A DNA stretch of 54,756 nucleotides. It comes from CAYQSU01 sp964420325 (GTDB lineage Bacteria; Pseudomonadota; Alphaproteobacteria; Rhodospirillales; Defluviicoccaceae). The translations under genes were made by a program, and so were the position numbers. Location: contig CAYQSU010000015.1 in assembly GCA_964420325.1 (NCBI GenBank), positions 1-54,756 on the forward strand, in the 5' to 3' direction. Position 1 is the first letter of the stretch. Each line of letters starts with the position of its first letter. This document shows positions 10,480 through 19,633 of this stretch, in pieces. A model generated the notes under the pieces. That model saw nothing but the letters and a program-made list of their open reading frames with translations. It did not search any database and had not been told where the DNA came from.

Positions 10480-11281
10480 CGGCTGGACGAGATCGAGCGC
10501 GCTGGTCACGCGTTCCTTGTCCGCCGCCGTGCTCGCCGTCCCGGTGCTGGTCATCGTTCACGTCGGCTCTCCCCTGTTCGAGATCCTGATCGTCGTCGCC
10601 GGCGCCATCCTGACGCGCGAGTGGTGTCTCCTCTGCGTGCAGAGGGTGCTTTGGATCTACCTGTGGGTGTTCGGCCTCGCCCTGATCGCGGCCATCGTTG
10701 CGGTGTCGGCGGGCCGGTGGGAGCTGTCTTTCGGCTTTATGCTCGCCGGTGCGCTGGGATCGCTGGCGTCGTCGCACGGGCGAACCTGGCTCGCCGTCGG
10801 TGTGCTGTACATCGGCCTGCCCTGCCTCTCGCTCGTCTGGCTTCGTAGCGACCCGGTGGCGGGTCGCGAAACGGTTCTCTGGCTTGTTTCCCTCGTTTGG
10901 GCTTCTGATATTGGAGCGTATGCAATCGGCCGCCTGGTTGGCGGCCCGAAGCTGGCGCCCCGCCTGAGCCCGAACAAGACGTGGGCGGGTCTCTTCGGCG
11001 GCATGATCAGCGCCGGCTTGGCCGGCGCCGGCGCGGCGCTGGTGCTCGCGAAGCCGGTCGTGTCCCAGTTGGCGCTCCTCAGCGTCGTGTTGGGAGCGAT
11101 CGCGCAGGGGGGCGACCTCTTCGAGTCGTGGGTCAAGCGCCGCTTCGGGGTGAAGGATGCGGGACGTCTCATTCCGGGGCACGGAGGGCTCCTCGATCGG
11201 GTCGACGCGCTGATGGCGGCAAGCGTCGCGGCCGCGCTGATGGCGGTCATTTGGAACGGCGGTGTTTGGGCATGGAAGTAG
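10448..11281 (+). CDS. cdsA: Phosphatidate cytidylyltransferase
   Basis: CdsA makes CDP-diacylglycerol from phosphatidate and CTP in the inner membrane. The protein is a multi-spanning, hydrophobic chain with the family signature near the C-terminus: ASDIGAYAIGRLVGG, SPNKTWAGLFGG, and the Asp-rich QGGDLFESWVKRRFGVKDAGRLIPGHGGLLDRVDALM. Start choice: the GTG at 10448 lies ten bases after GGAGGAG inside the end of uppS and gives 277 residues, the normal length. An ATG at 10460 is the alternative. The gene overlaps dxr by 10 bases. Confidence 0.92.
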   Translation: MSVGMAPPRCDGWTRSSALVTRSLSAAVLAVPVLVIVHVGSPLFEILIVVAGAILTREWCLLCVQRVLWIYLWVFGLALIAAIVAVSAGRWELSFGFMLAGALGSLASSHGRTWLAVGVLYIGLPCLSLVWLRSDPVAGRETVLWLVSLVWASDIGAYAIGRLVGGPKLAPRLSPNKTWAGLFGGMISAGLAGAGAALVLAKPVVSQLALLSVVLGAIAQGGDLFESWVKRRFGVKDAGRLIPGHGGLLDRVDALMAASVAAALMAVIWNGGVWAWK

Positions 11282-12483
11282 GGCAGGTTCGAGGAAGGCC
11301 ATCGGCCGGCAGGCGCAGCGTCACCGTGCTGGGCGCCACGGGCTCGGTGGGATGCAACACCGTTGAGCTTCTGGGCCTGGATCCCGGGCGCTTTTCCGTT
11401 GAAGCGGTGACCGGCAACCGCAACGCGCTGCTGCTGGCGGAGCAGGCGCGAGGTCTCGGAGCGAAGCTGGCGGTGGTGGCCGATCATCGGGCGTACAGGA
11501 CGCTGAGGGAGGCGCTCTGGGGGTCGGGGATCGAGGTCGCCGCCGGCGCGGCAGCGGTCGTCGAGGCCGCGACGCGGCCGGCCGAGTGGGTCATGGCGTC
11601 CATCGTCGGCGCGGCGGGCCTGGAGCCGACACTGGCCGCCGTGCACCGGGGCGCCGTGATCGCCCTCGCCAACAAGGAATGCCTGGTTTCCGGCGGCGAG
11701 TTCGTGGTCGCCGAGGTGGCGCGGTGCGGATCACGGATCGTTCCGGTCGATTCCGAGCACAGCGCCATCTTTCAGGTGTTCGATTTCGCGAACGCAGAGA
11801 CCGTCGAGTCGATCATCCTCACCGCATCGGGCGGCCCGTTTCGCACGTTCGATGTGGCGGCCATGGCCGGTGTCAGCCCCGCCCAGGCGGTTTCCCATCC
11901 CAACTGGGACATGGGAGCGAAGATCTCGATCGACTCGGCCACGATGATGAACAAGGGGCTGGAACTCATCGAGGCGTTTCATCTTTTCCCCGTTCGGGAG
12001 GAGCAGATCGAGATCGTCGTCCATCCCCAATCCGTGGTTCACAGCATGGTCGCCTACATCGACGGCTCCGTGCTGGCGCAGATGGGGACGCCGGACATGC
12101 GGACCCCGATCGCGTACGCGCTTGCCTGGCCGGAGCGGATGGCGACGCCGGCGCCGAGGCTGCGCCTGACCGAGATCGGCGGGCTGACGTTCGAGGCGCC
12201 CGACGAGGATCGGTTCCCCGCGCTGCGACTTGCCCGCGACGCCTTGCGCATCCGGGGATCCGCACCGACGATCATGAATGCCGCCAACGAGATCGCGGTC
12301 GAAAGCTTTCTCGCCGGAGAGATCGGTTTTCTCGACATCGTGCGCGTCGTCGAGGAGTGCATGGGCATCCTGCCCGGTCGGGCGCTCCGATCCGTCGCTG
12401 ACATTCTCGAGGTTGACGCGACGGCGCGAGAATGCGCAAGGTCCCTTGTCTCGCAAAGCGCGGCGCGGGCGGTGGGCCTCTGA
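11272..12483 (+). CDS. dxr: 1-deoxy-D-xylulose 5-phosphate reductoisomerase
   Basis: Dxr carries out the first committed step of the MEP isoprenoid pathway, converting DXP to MEP with NADPH. It shows the Rossmann motif TVLGATGSVGCNT, the ALANKECLVSGG segment, the metal and substrate loop (VDSEHSAIFQ, TASGGPFR) and WDMGAKISIDSATMMNKGLE. It is 403 residues from the ATG at 11272, which overlaps the cdsA stop. Position 28 is Cys in SVGCNT where Ser is common. It supplies precursors for the uppS product encoded just upstream. Confidence 0.96.
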   Translation: MEVGQVRGRPSAGRRSVTVLGATGSVGCNTVELLGLDPGRFSVEAVTGNRNALLLAEQARGLGAKLAVVADHRAYRTLREALWGSGIEVAAGAAAVVEAATRPAEWVMASIVGAAGLEPTLAAVHRGAVIALANKECLVSGGEFVVAEVARCGSRIVPVDSEHSAIFQVFDFANAETVESIILTASGGPFRTFDVAAMAGVSPAQAVSHPNWDMGAKISIDSATMMNKGLELIEAFHLFPVREEQIEIVVHPQSVVHSMVAYIDGSVLAQMGTPDMRTPIAYALAWPERMATPAPRLRLTEIGGLTFEAPDEDRFPALRLARDALRIRGSAPTIMNAANEIAVESFLAGEIGFLDIVRVVEECMGILPGRALRSVADILEVDATARECARSLVSQSAARAVGL

Positions 12484-12505
12484 GCGCGGGAGTGTGTGGA
12501 GCGTC

Positions 12506-13636
12506 ATGGAAGTCGTGACTTACGTGTGGGACTGGGTGCTGCCGTTTCTGGTCGTCTTCACCATCCTGGTGTTCGTCCACGAACTCGGACACTACTGGGT
12601 CGCGCGCCGCCAGGGCGTTCGTGTCGAAGTGTTTTCCATCGGTTTCGGCCCGGAGCTCTACGGCTGGAACGACCGCAAGGGAACGCGGTGGAAGATCAGC
12701 GCGGTGCCCTTGGGCGGCTACGTCAAGATGTTCGGCGAGCAGAGCATCGCGGACGATGGCGAGCCGCCGCCGATGACGCCGGCCGAGAAGGCCGTGTCGT
12801 TCCATCACAAGCGGTTGGGTCAGCGCGCCGCGATCGTCGCCGCGGGCCCGATCGCCAACTTCCTGTTTGCGATCGTGCTGCTCGCGGGGTTGTTCGGGCT
12901 CGTCGGCATGCCGGTGCCGCTGGCGGCGATCGGCCAGGTGCAGCAGGGGAGCGCAGCGGCGGATGCGGGCTTCGAGCCCGGCGATGTCATCACCGCGATC
13001 GACGGTGAGGACGTGAGATGGTTCGAGGATCTCCGCCGGATCGTCAGCGCCAACCCGGGCAATTCCCTTCACTTCGAGGTCCGGCGCAATGACGAGGTGC
13101 TGGGATTGGTGGCGACGCCCGCGCCGACGGAAGCGGATGCGGCCGATGGGGAACGGACGATCGGCCGGCTCGGGGTCACCCCCGATCCATCGCAGGTGGG
13201 TTACGAGCGTCTCAATCCCTTTTCGGCGGTGTGGACCGCGGCCGAGCGGACGGTCAGTCTGACCGCTCAGATCCTGCAGGCGTTGTGGCAGATGATCACC
13301 GGCACGCGAACCGCCGAGGAGCTGGGAGGCCCGCTGAGGATCGCGCAGTTGTCCGGACAGATGGCCCAGGGCGGCCTCGTGAGCCTTGTCTTCTTCATGG
13401 CCGTGCTGTCGATAAACCTGGGCCTCATCAACCTGTTTCCGGTGCCGATGCTGGATGGCGGGCATCTCGCGTTCTATGCGATCGAAGCCGTGCGCGGAAA
13501 GCCGCTGGATCAGAGGATTCAGGAGTACGGTTTCCGGTTCGGCCTCGCGCTGGTTCTGCTGCTGATGATCTTTGCGACCTGGAACGATTTGGTCCAACTC
13601 GAGGTCTTCGAGTTTTTCAAGCGGCTCATCACGTGA
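12506..13636 (+). CDS. rseP: Site-2 intramembrane zinc metalloprotease
   Basis: This 376-residue inner-membrane protease has the zinc motif HELGH in the first membrane helix and the second metal-site segment NLFPVPMLDGGHLAF near the C-terminus. One PDZ domain lies between them (about residues 125-200), and there are four predicted membrane spans. By family it performs regulated intramembrane proteolysis, for example of an anti-sigma factor, and clears signal peptide remnants. The ATG at 12506 places HELGH near residue 27, as usual. It lies directly before bamA, the standard proteobacterial arrangement linking envelope stress to outer-membrane assembly. Confidence 0.94.
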   Translation: MEVVTYVWDWVLPFLVVFTILVFVHELGHYWVARRQGVRVEVFSIGFGPELYGWNDRKGTRWKISAVPLGGYVKMFGEQSIADDGEPPPMTPAEKAVSFHHKRLGQRAAIVAAGPIANFLFAIVLLAGLFGLVGMPVPLAAIGQVQQGSAAADAGFEPGDVITAIDGEDVRWFEDLRRIVSANPGNSLHFEVRRNDEVLGLVATPAPTEADAADGERTIGRLGVTPDPSQVGYERLNPFSAVWTAAERTVSLTAQILQALWQMITGTRTAEELGGPLRIAQLSGQMAQGGLVSLVFFMAVLSINLGLINLFPVPMLDGGHLAFYAIEAVRGKPLDQRIQEYGFRFGLALVLLLMIFATWNDLVQLEVFEFFKRLIT

Positions 13637-13649
13637 GGGGGTGGGGAGA

Positions 13650-15950
13650 GTGCGGGGGCACCGGCTCGTGGGGATCGTCCGGCAGTTGATCCCCGGCATC
13701 TGCATCATCGTGCTCATCGCGGCGGCGGCGCTGCCGGTGCCGCTCCGCGCGCAAGAGGCCGGCAGGATCGAACGGATCGTCGTCGAAGGCACGCAACGTG
13801 TCGAGGCCGAGACCGTCCGCTCCTACCTGTTGGTGCGCGAAGGCGATCTCTTCGATGCGAGCCGCGTCGACCGCTCGCTGAAGAGCCTGTTCGCGACCGG
13901 GCTGTTTGCCGATGTCACCATCGACCGACGGGCCGACACCCTGGTGGTGACCGTCGCCGAAAACCCCGTGATCAACCGCATCGCCTTCGAGGGGAACACC
14001 CGCATCGATGACGACACACTCGAGGCGGAGGTCAGTCTTCGGCCCCGGGTGATCTATACGCGGACGAAGGTGCAAAGCGATGTCCGACGCATCCTGACGC
14101 TTTACAGGCGGAGCGGCCGGTTCGCCGCGACCGTGGAGCCGAAGATCATCAAGCTTCCGCAGAACCGAATCGACCTCGTGTTCGAGATCAACGAAGGTGA
14201 GGCGACGGAGATCACGAGCATCCAGTTCGTCGGCAACGAGGCGTTCAGCGATTCGAAGCTGCGCGAGGTGATCCGCACCCGAACATCCCGATGGTGGCGG
14301 TTCTTCTCGACGGAGGACACGTATGATCCGGACCGGCTCACCCTGGATCAGGAACTCCTGAGACGGTTCTATCTCTCTGAGGGGTATGCGGATCTCCGCG
14401 TGGTATCGGCGGTCGCCGAGTTGACGCCCGATCGCCGAAGCTTTTACGTCACCTTCACGCTCGAAGAAGGGGAGCGATACCGGTTCGGCACGATCACGGT
14501 CGAGTCGACGCTGCGCGGCCTCGAGCCGGAAACGATCAGCGACGCGGTAAGCATGGAAGAGGGCGAGTGGTACAACGCCGACCAAGTGGAACGGAGCATC
14601 GACGCGCTGGCGGACGCCGTCGCGAACTTGGGCCATGCCTTCGTCGATGTTCAGCCAAGGATCGACCGGGATCGCGACGAACGAAAGATCAATGTGAGCT
14701 TCGAGATCAGCGAGGGCCCGCGGGTCTTCGTCGAACGCATCAACATCACCGGGAACGTTCGCACCCTCGACAAGGTCATCCGACGCGAAATTCGCCTGGT
14801 CGAGGGCGATCCGTTCAATGCGGCGCGGATACGCCGGTCGCGCCAAAGGATCCGCAACCTGGACTACTTCGAGTCGGTCGAAGTCGACCAGGTGCCCGGC
14901 AGCGCCCCCGACAAGGCGGTGGTGAACGTCAACGTGAAAGAGAAGTCCACGGGCAGCCTCTCCATCGGCGCGGGGTTCTCGACGACCAGCGGCCTCATCG
15001 GCGACGTCACCCTGCGCGAGAGGAACTTGCTGGGCCAAGGACAGGACCTGCGTCTCAGGGTGCTGATCGCCCAGCGCGACAGCCAGATCAGTCTCAGCTT
15101 CACCGAACCCTACTTCCTCGACCGGGAGATATCGGCCGGCGTCGACGCGTTTCTCGTGTCCGTCGACCGGCAGGACGAGAGCTCCTTCGACGAGAGCAAC
15201 CTCGGCGGTGCCTTTCGGTTCGGCTACCCGATCACGGAGGACCTGTCGCAGGCGTGGCGATACTCCCTCAGCCAAACGGAGATCGAGAACGTTCCCAACG
15301 ACGCGTCGGAATTCATCAAGCAGGAGGAGGGAACGAGCACGACCTCCGAGATCTTCCACACGATCCTGTATGACAAGCGCAACAATCGGATCTCACCGAC
15401 CGAGGGCTACTTTGCGAGACTGGGAACCGGCATCGCCGGCCTCGGCGGTGACGTCCGTTACATAAAGAACGAAATCGACAGCGGGTACTATATCCCGGTT
15501 ATCGAGGAGTGGGTTCTGGCCTTCCGGGGCAAGGCCGGTTACATATTCGGACTGGGTCAGGACGTGCAGCTGTTCGATCGCTATTTCGTCGGTGGGGACG
15601 ACCTGCGCGGCTTCGAAACGGCCGGCGTGGGGCCGCGGGACCTCACCACCGACGACTCGCTCGGCGGCAACTGGTTCTATACGGGCACGGTCGAGCTGTC
15701 GTTTCCTCTGGGCCTCCCGGAAGAGTTGCCGTTGAAAGGGCGGGTCTTCACGGATCTTGGTAGCGTCGGCGGCATTGATATCTCGTCGCCCAAGATCGCC
15801 GACACCGGCAGCCTGCGAGCGTCGGTCGGAGCCGGCGTCACCTGGGTTTCGCCGTTCGGCCCGATCGGCATCGACCTCGGTTATGCCATCCTCAAGGAGG
15901 ACTTCGACAAGGAGGAACTGATCCGATTCAACTTCGGAGCGAGGTTCTGA
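13650..15950 (+). CDS. bamA: Outer membrane protein assembly factor BamA
   Basis: BamA folds and inserts beta-barrel proteins into the outer membrane. The sequence has an N-terminal signal peptide (hydrophobic stretch ending near PVPLRAQ), five POTRA domains (about residues 30-425) with repeated G-N-x-R-type turns, and a C-terminal 16-strand barrel ending in phenylalanine (NFGARF), as barrel proteins do. The family barrel-lid motif and the conserved GFSTTSGLIGDVTLRERNLLG stretch are visible. The exact start is uncertain: GTG codons at 13641, 13650 and 13668 are all possible, and each keeps the signal peptide. Length is about 766 residues. Confidence 0.95.
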   Translation: MRGHRLVGIVRQLIPGICIIVLIAAAALPVPLRAQEAGRIERIVVEGTQRVEAETVRSYLLVREGDLFDASRVDRSLKSLFATGLFADVTIDRRADTLVVTVAENPVINRIAFEGNTRIDDDTLEAEVSLRPRVIYTRTKVQSDVRRILTLYRRSGRFAATVEPKIIKLPQNRIDLVFEINEGEATEITSIQFVGNEAFSDSKLREVIRTRTSRWWRFFSTEDTYDPDRLTLDQELLRRFYLSEGYADLRVVSAVAELTPDRRSFYVTFTLEEGERYRFGTITVESTLRGLEPETISDAVSMEEGEWYNADQVERSIDALADAVANLGHAFVDVQPRIDRDRDERKINVSFEISEGPRVFVERINITGNVRTLDKVIRREIRLVEGDPFNAARIRRSRQRIRNLDYFESVEVDQVPGSAPDKAVVNVNVKEKSTGSLSIGAGFSTTSGLIGDVTLRERNLLGQGQDLRLRVLIAQRDSQISLSFTEPYFLDREISAGVDAFLVSVDRQDESSFDESNLGGAFRFGYPITEDLSQAWRYSLSQTEIENVPNDASEFIKQEEGTSTTSEIFHTILYDKRNNRISPTEGYFARLGTGIAGLGGDVRYIKNEIDSGYYIPVIEEWVLAFRGKAGYIFGLGQDVQLFDRYFVGGDDLRGFETAGVGPRDLTTDDSLGGNWFYTGTVELSFPLGLPEELPLKGRVFTDLGSVGGIDISSPKIADTGSLRASVGAGVTWVSPFGPIGIDLGYAILKEDFDKEELIRFNFGARF

Positions 15951-15953
15951 TCC

Positions 15954-16511
15954 GTGGCGAAGGGCCGACGCCTGATCCGCCTGATGGCCGTTTCGCTCCT
16001 TGCCTGCTGGATTGCGGCGGCGGCGGCCGAGGAGAGCCTTCCCCTCAGGGTTGCCATCCTGGATGTCAACGAAGTGCTTCGCAACGCCGCCGCCGTGCGG
16101 AACATCCGGGCCCGGCTTCACGCCTTCATGGAAGCCTACCGTACCGATACGCAGAAGGAGGAAGAGGAGGTCCGCGCGGCACAGCAGGAGCTCGGTCGGA
16201 AGCGGGCGATTCTTTCGGCCGAAGCCTATGAGGTCGAGCGCCGCCAGCTCGAACAGAGACTGGCGCAGGCGCAGGCGAACGTTCAGCAACGCCGACGAGG
16301 ACTGGAGAGAGCCCAGGCCGAAGGCATGGCCGTCGTCCAAGGAGCCTTGAACCGGATCGTCACCGAGATCGCCAGCGAGCAGAGCCTGACGCTGATCCTG
16401 CGCAAGGACCAAACCGTTCTGGTCGCAACACCCCTCGAGATCACCGACGAGGTGCTGCGGCGACTGGACGCTCGGCTACCGAGCGTCGAGATCCGCAGCC
16501 CAGAGGGCTAG
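15954..16511 (+). CDS. skp: Periplasmic chaperone Skp/OmpH family protein
   Basis: This 185-residue protein has a signal peptide (about residues 1-25, ending AAAAAEE) and a long, charged helical middle (about 60-120) typical of Skp tentacles, bracketed by short beta strands (VAILDVNEVL; LTLILRKDQTVLVA). Skp holds unfolded outer-membrane proteins on the way to BamA, whose gene ends three bases upstream. It starts at a GTG (15954) preceded by a purine-rich stretch. lpxD follows after four bases. Confidence 0.9.
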   Translation: MAKGRRLIRLMAVSLLACWIAAAAAEESLPLRVAILDVNEVLRNAAAVRNIRARLHAFMEAYRTDTQKEEEEVRAAQQELGRKRAILSAEAYEVERRQLEQRLAQAQANVQQRRRGLERAQAEGMAVVQGALNRIVTEIASEQSLTLILRKDQTVLVATPLEITDEVLRRLDARLPSVEIRSPEG

Positions 16512-16515
16512 GCCA

Positions 16516-17538
16516 ATGCCAGACCCGCGCTTCTTCAGGGCTTCAGGCCCGTTCAGCCTCGGCGAGCTGGCGGGCTTTGCCTGTGCTGACATCTCGGCCG
16601 GTGCCGATCCGTCGGCACGCTTCTCGGACGTGGCACCGCTCGATGCTGCCGGTCCCGACCACGTCTCCTTCCTCGATGACCGTCGCTATCGGGATCGTTT
16701 CGTCACCAGCAAGGCGGGCGCCTGCCTGGTTCGGCCCGAGGACGGGGCCGAGGCGCCGAAGGGCATGGCGCTCCTTCTGACCCCTCAACCCTATCTCGGC
16801 TATGCCAGGATCGCCGCAGCGTTCTATCCTCCCAAGCGTCCGGAGCCGGGCATCCACCCGCACGCGACCGTCGATCCGACATCGCGCATCGGCGAAGGAT
16901 GCTGCATCGAAGCAGGCGCGGCCGTCGGTCCGCTCGCCGACATCGGCAGAGACTGTCACATCGGTCATCACGTCGTCATCGGCAGGGGCGTGGTGATCGG
17001 CAATGACTGCGTGATCGGAGCCGGGGCGTCGCTGATGTTCTGTATCGTCGGTGATCGCGTCCTCATCCATCCGGGCGCGCGCATCGGCCAGGACGGATTC
17101 GGCTTGGTGCCCGGCCGCGAGCAGCACGTCAAGGTGCCGCAGCTGGGACGAGTGGTCATCGGTGACGACGTCGAGATCGGAGCCAACACGACCATCGACC
17201 GAGGGGCGGTGTCGGACACCGCGATCGGAGCGGGGAGCAAAATTGATAATCTCGTTCAGATCGGCCATAACGTCCGGCTGGGACGGAACTGCGTCGTGGT
17301 TGCGCAAGTGGGCATTTCCGGCAGCACAACGGTTGGCAACGGCGTGATGATTGCCGGGCAGGCAGGCCTTGCGGGGCATTTGACGATCGGCGACGGCGCG
17401 CGGGTGGGCGCGCAGAGCGGCCTCATGCGGGACGTGGGGCCCGGCGAGACGGTCCTGGGCTGCCCTGCGACGCAGAGCACGCAGTTCCTGCGGCAGGTCG
17501 CGCTGCTGGCCCGTCTTGCCAAGACGAAAGGGCACTAG
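16516..17538 (+). CDS. lpxD: UDP-3-O-acylglucosamine N-acyltransferase
   Basis: LpxD adds the second acyl chain in lipid A synthesis. The N-terminal uridine-binding domain (about 1-110) is followed by a left-handed beta helix of hexapeptide repeats (I-G-x-x-x-x). The catalytic His lies in NLVQIGHNVRLG, and a C-terminal helix ends the protein. It is 340 residues, typical for the family. The lpxD-fabZ-lpxA-lpxI-lpxB order is the usual lipid A block. A very long open frame antisense to lpxD and lpxA is a by-product of the regular repeat codons, not a gene. Confidence 0.95.
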   Translation: MPDPRFFRASGPFSLGELAGFACADISAGADPSARFSDVAPLDAAGPDHVSFLDDRRYRDRFVTSKAGACLVRPEDGAEAPKGMALLLTPQPYLGYARIAAAFYPPKRPEPGIHPHATVDPTSRIGEGCCIEAGAAVGPLADIGRDCHIGHHVVIGRGVVIGNDCVIGAGASLMFCIVGDRVLIHPGARIGQDGFGLVPGREQHVKVPQLGRVVIGDDVEIGANTTIDRGAVSDTAIGAGSKIDNLVQIGHNVRLGRNCVVVAQVGISGSTTVGNGVMIAGQAGLAGHLTIGDGARVGAQSGLMRDVGPGETVLGCPATQSTQFLRQVALLARLAKTKGH

Positions 17539-17541
17539 CGC

Positions 17542-18009
17542 ATGGACTCGGACACCCTCGCCGGCGCGACCGCGATCATCGACATCAACCGCATCCAGGA
17601 GATGATCCCGCACCGCTATCCGATGCTGATGATCGATCGCGTCGTCGACGTCGTCCCGAACCACAGGGCGACCGGCATCAAGAACGTCAGCATCAACGAA
17701 CCCTACTTCCAGGGTCATTTCCCCAAGGACCCCGTGATGCCGGGAGTGTTGATCATCGAAGCCATGGCGCAGACGGCGGCGGTTCTCGTGGTGGCGACGC
17801 TTGGCGCCGAGAAGGAGGGCCGGCTGGTGTACTTCATGACGATCGAATCGGCCCGCTTCCGGAAGCCCGTCGTCCCGGGAGACACCGTCCATATCCGCGT
17901 GGAGAAGCAGCGCAATCGCGGCAACGTCTGGAAGTTCAAGGGAGTGGCGAGGGTCGACGATGTCCTGGTCGCCGAGGCCGTCTGCGCGGCGATGATTCGG
18001 GACGGCTGA
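17542..18009 (+). CDS. fabZ: 3-hydroxyacyl-ACP dehydratase FabZ
   Basis: FabZ dehydrates 3-hydroxyacyl-ACP in fatty acid elongation and competes with LpxA and LpxD for the same substrate pool. The 155-residue hotdog fold shows the active-site segment GHFPKDPVMPGVLIIEAMAQ with its catalytic His and Glu. The N-terminal IPHRYPMLMIDRVVD is the family hallmark. It sits three bases after lpxD, and its stop is immediately followed by the ATG of lpxA. Confidence 0.96.
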   Translation: MDSDTLAGATAIIDINRIQEMIPHRYPMLMIDRVVDVVPNHRATGIKNVSINEPYFQGHFPKDPVMPGVLIIEAMAQTAAVLVVATLGAEKEGRLVYFMTIESARFRKPVVPGDTVHIRVEKQRNRGNVWKFKGVARVDDVLVAEAVCAAMIRDG

Positions 18010-18810
18010 ATGCCCCGGATCCATCCGACAGCGATCGTCGAAGACGGGGCTGAACTCGGCGACAACGTGACGGTGGGCCCCTTCTGCACGGTCGGACCCG
18101 AGGTCAAGCTGGGGCCGGGCACGGCGCTGATCTCGCACGTGGTCGTCGGCGGCTGCACCGCCATCGGCGCCAACACGCGGATCTTTCCGTTCGCCTCGAT
18201 CGGGCTCCAGCCGCAGGACCTGAAGTACCATGGCGAGCAGTCGCGCCTGGAGATCGGCTGCAACAATGTCGTCCGCGAGCACGTCACCGTGAATCCGGGA
18301 ACGAAGGGTGGCGGCATGGTCACGCGGATCGGCAACAACTGCCTGTTGATGGCGGGCGCCCACGTCGCGCACGACTGCGTCATCGGCGATCACGTCATCC
18401 TCGTGAACTGCGCCACGCTCGGCGGCCACGTCCATGTCGACGACTGGGCCATCATCGGCGGCCTGTCGGCGGCCCATCAGTTCACGCGGATCGGACGGCA
18501 CGCCATGGTCGGCGGCATGAGCGGCGTCGAGAACGATGTCATTCCGTTCGGCCGCGTGACCGGCAATCGGGCGCGTCTGCAGGGGCTCAACATCATCGGT
18601 CTCAAGCGGCGCAACTTCTCGCGGGAGACGATTCACGAGCTCCGCCATGCCTATCGTCTCCTGTTCGCCCACGAAGGCACGATGGCCGAGCGGCTGCAGG
18701 ACGTCGTCGAGCTGTTCCGGAGCAACGAGGACGTCATGGAGATCGTCAACTTCATCCGCGGCGAATCGTCGAGGGGCATCTGCCAGCCCGGTCTGGAAGA
18801 TGCCGCCTAA
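18010..18810 (+). CDS. lpxA: UDP-N-acetylglucosamine O-acyltransferase
   Basis: LpxA performs the first acylation of lipid A synthesis. The 266-residue hexapeptide-repeat beta helix begins with IHPTAIVEDGAELGDNV and carries the catalytic His in LLMAGAHVAHDCVIGD; the helical C-terminal domain starts near residue 190. The length matches the family. Its end overlaps the start of lpxI by 11 bases. Confidence 0.96.
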   Translation: MPRIHPTAIVEDGAELGDNVTVGPFCTVGPEVKLGPGTALISHVVVGGCTAIGANTRIFPFASIGLQPQDLKYHGEQSRLEIGCNNVVREHVTVNPGTKGGGMVTRIGNNCLLMAGAHVAHDCVIGDHVILVNCATLGGHVHVDDWAIIGGLSAAHQFTRIGRHAMVGGMSGVENDVIPFGRVTGNRARLQGLNIIGLKRRNFSRETIHELRHAYRLLFAHEGTMAERLQDVVELFRSNEDVMEIVNFIRGESSRGICQPGLEDAA

Positions 18811-19633
18811 GCTCGGCGTTCTGGCGGGCGGAGGGGATCTCCCGGTTCGGATCATCGAGGCCTGCCGCAGGACCGGGCGGCCCTATTTCGTGGTCGCTTT
18901 CGAGGGGCAGACGCCGGCCGGCACCGTCGCCGGGACGCCCCATTCCTGGGTGCGCCTGGGTGCGCCGGGAAAGGCGCTGAAGCTGCTCCGTGAGCAAAGG
19001 GTCGAAGAGCTGGTGCTGGCCGGTTCCGTTCGGCGTCCGTCGGTCGCCGAGGTGAGGCCGGATCTCTGGGCGGCGAAGTTCCTCGCCAAGGTCGGCAGCA
19101 AGGCTCTCGGTGACGACGGTCTCCTGCAGGCGCTCGTGCGCGAGCTCGAGGAGAAGGAGGGCTTCCGCGTCGTCGGCGCCGAGACCCTGTTGCCGGGAAC
19201 GCTGGCAGAGGAGGGCGTGTTCGGCCGCATCGCGCCCGATGCCCAGGCAAGGCAGGATATCGAGCGCGGCATCGAGGTCGCCCACGGGCTTTGCGAGTTC
19301 GACGTCGGGCAGGCGGTGGTCGTGCAGCAGGGCCTCGTTCTGGCGGTCGAGGCGATCGAAGGCACCGACGCGATGGTCGCCCGGGCGGGCAGGCTCCAGC
19401 GCGGCGGGGCGAAAGGCGTGCTGGTGAAGGTGGGGCAGCCGAAACGGGAAAGCCGCGCCGATCTGCCGACGATCGGCGTCGGTACCGTGCGCGCCGTCGC
19501 CGGCGCCGGGCTGCAAGGGATCGCCGTCGAAGCGAACGGCGCGCTGGTGTTGGACCGGGAGAGCGTGGTCCGCGCCGCGGACGCCGCCGGGGTCTTCGTC
19601 GTCGGGGTGGCCGTACGGACCGGCTCTCCGTGA
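18800..19633 (+). CDS. lpxI: UDP-2,3-diacylglucosamine diphosphatase LpxI
   Basis: LpxI hydrolyses UDP-2,3-diacylglucosamine to lipid X and UMP, replacing the LpxH of gammaproteobacteria; it is the form found in alphaproteobacteria. The 277-residue protein begins KLGVLAGGGDLPVRI and contains the conserved segments GDDGLLQALV, AVVVQQGLVLAVEAIEGTDAM and VLVKVGQPKRESRADLPTIGVGT. The ATG at 18800 lies inside the end of lpxA and gives the family's N-terminus. The stop overlaps the GTG of lpxB. Confidence 0.94.
   Translation: MPPKLGVLAGGGDLPVRIIEACRRTGRPYFVVAFEGQTPAGTVAGTPHSWVRLGAPGKALKLLREQRVEELVLAGSVRRPSVAEVRPDLWAAKFLAKVGSKALGDDGLLQALVRELEEKEGFRVVGAETLLPGTLAEEGVFGRIAPDAQARQDIERGIEVAHGLCEFDVGQAVVVQQGLVLAVEAIEGTDAMVARAGRLQRGGAKGVLVKVGQPKRESRADLPTIGVGTVRAVAGAGLQGIAVEANGALVLDRESVVRAADAAGVFVVGVAVRTGSP

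Noticed and set aside
13629..15359. A 576-residue antisense open frame across bamA
   Set aside because: The plus strand encodes an unmistakable BamA; the antisense frame has no recognisable motif or plausible start context.
16543..18855. A 770-residue open frame antisense to lpxD, fabZ and lpxA
   Set aside because: It is rich in His/Asp/Arg with no family features and arises from the third-position GC bias and repeated Ile-Gly codons of the hexapeptide proteins on the other strand.
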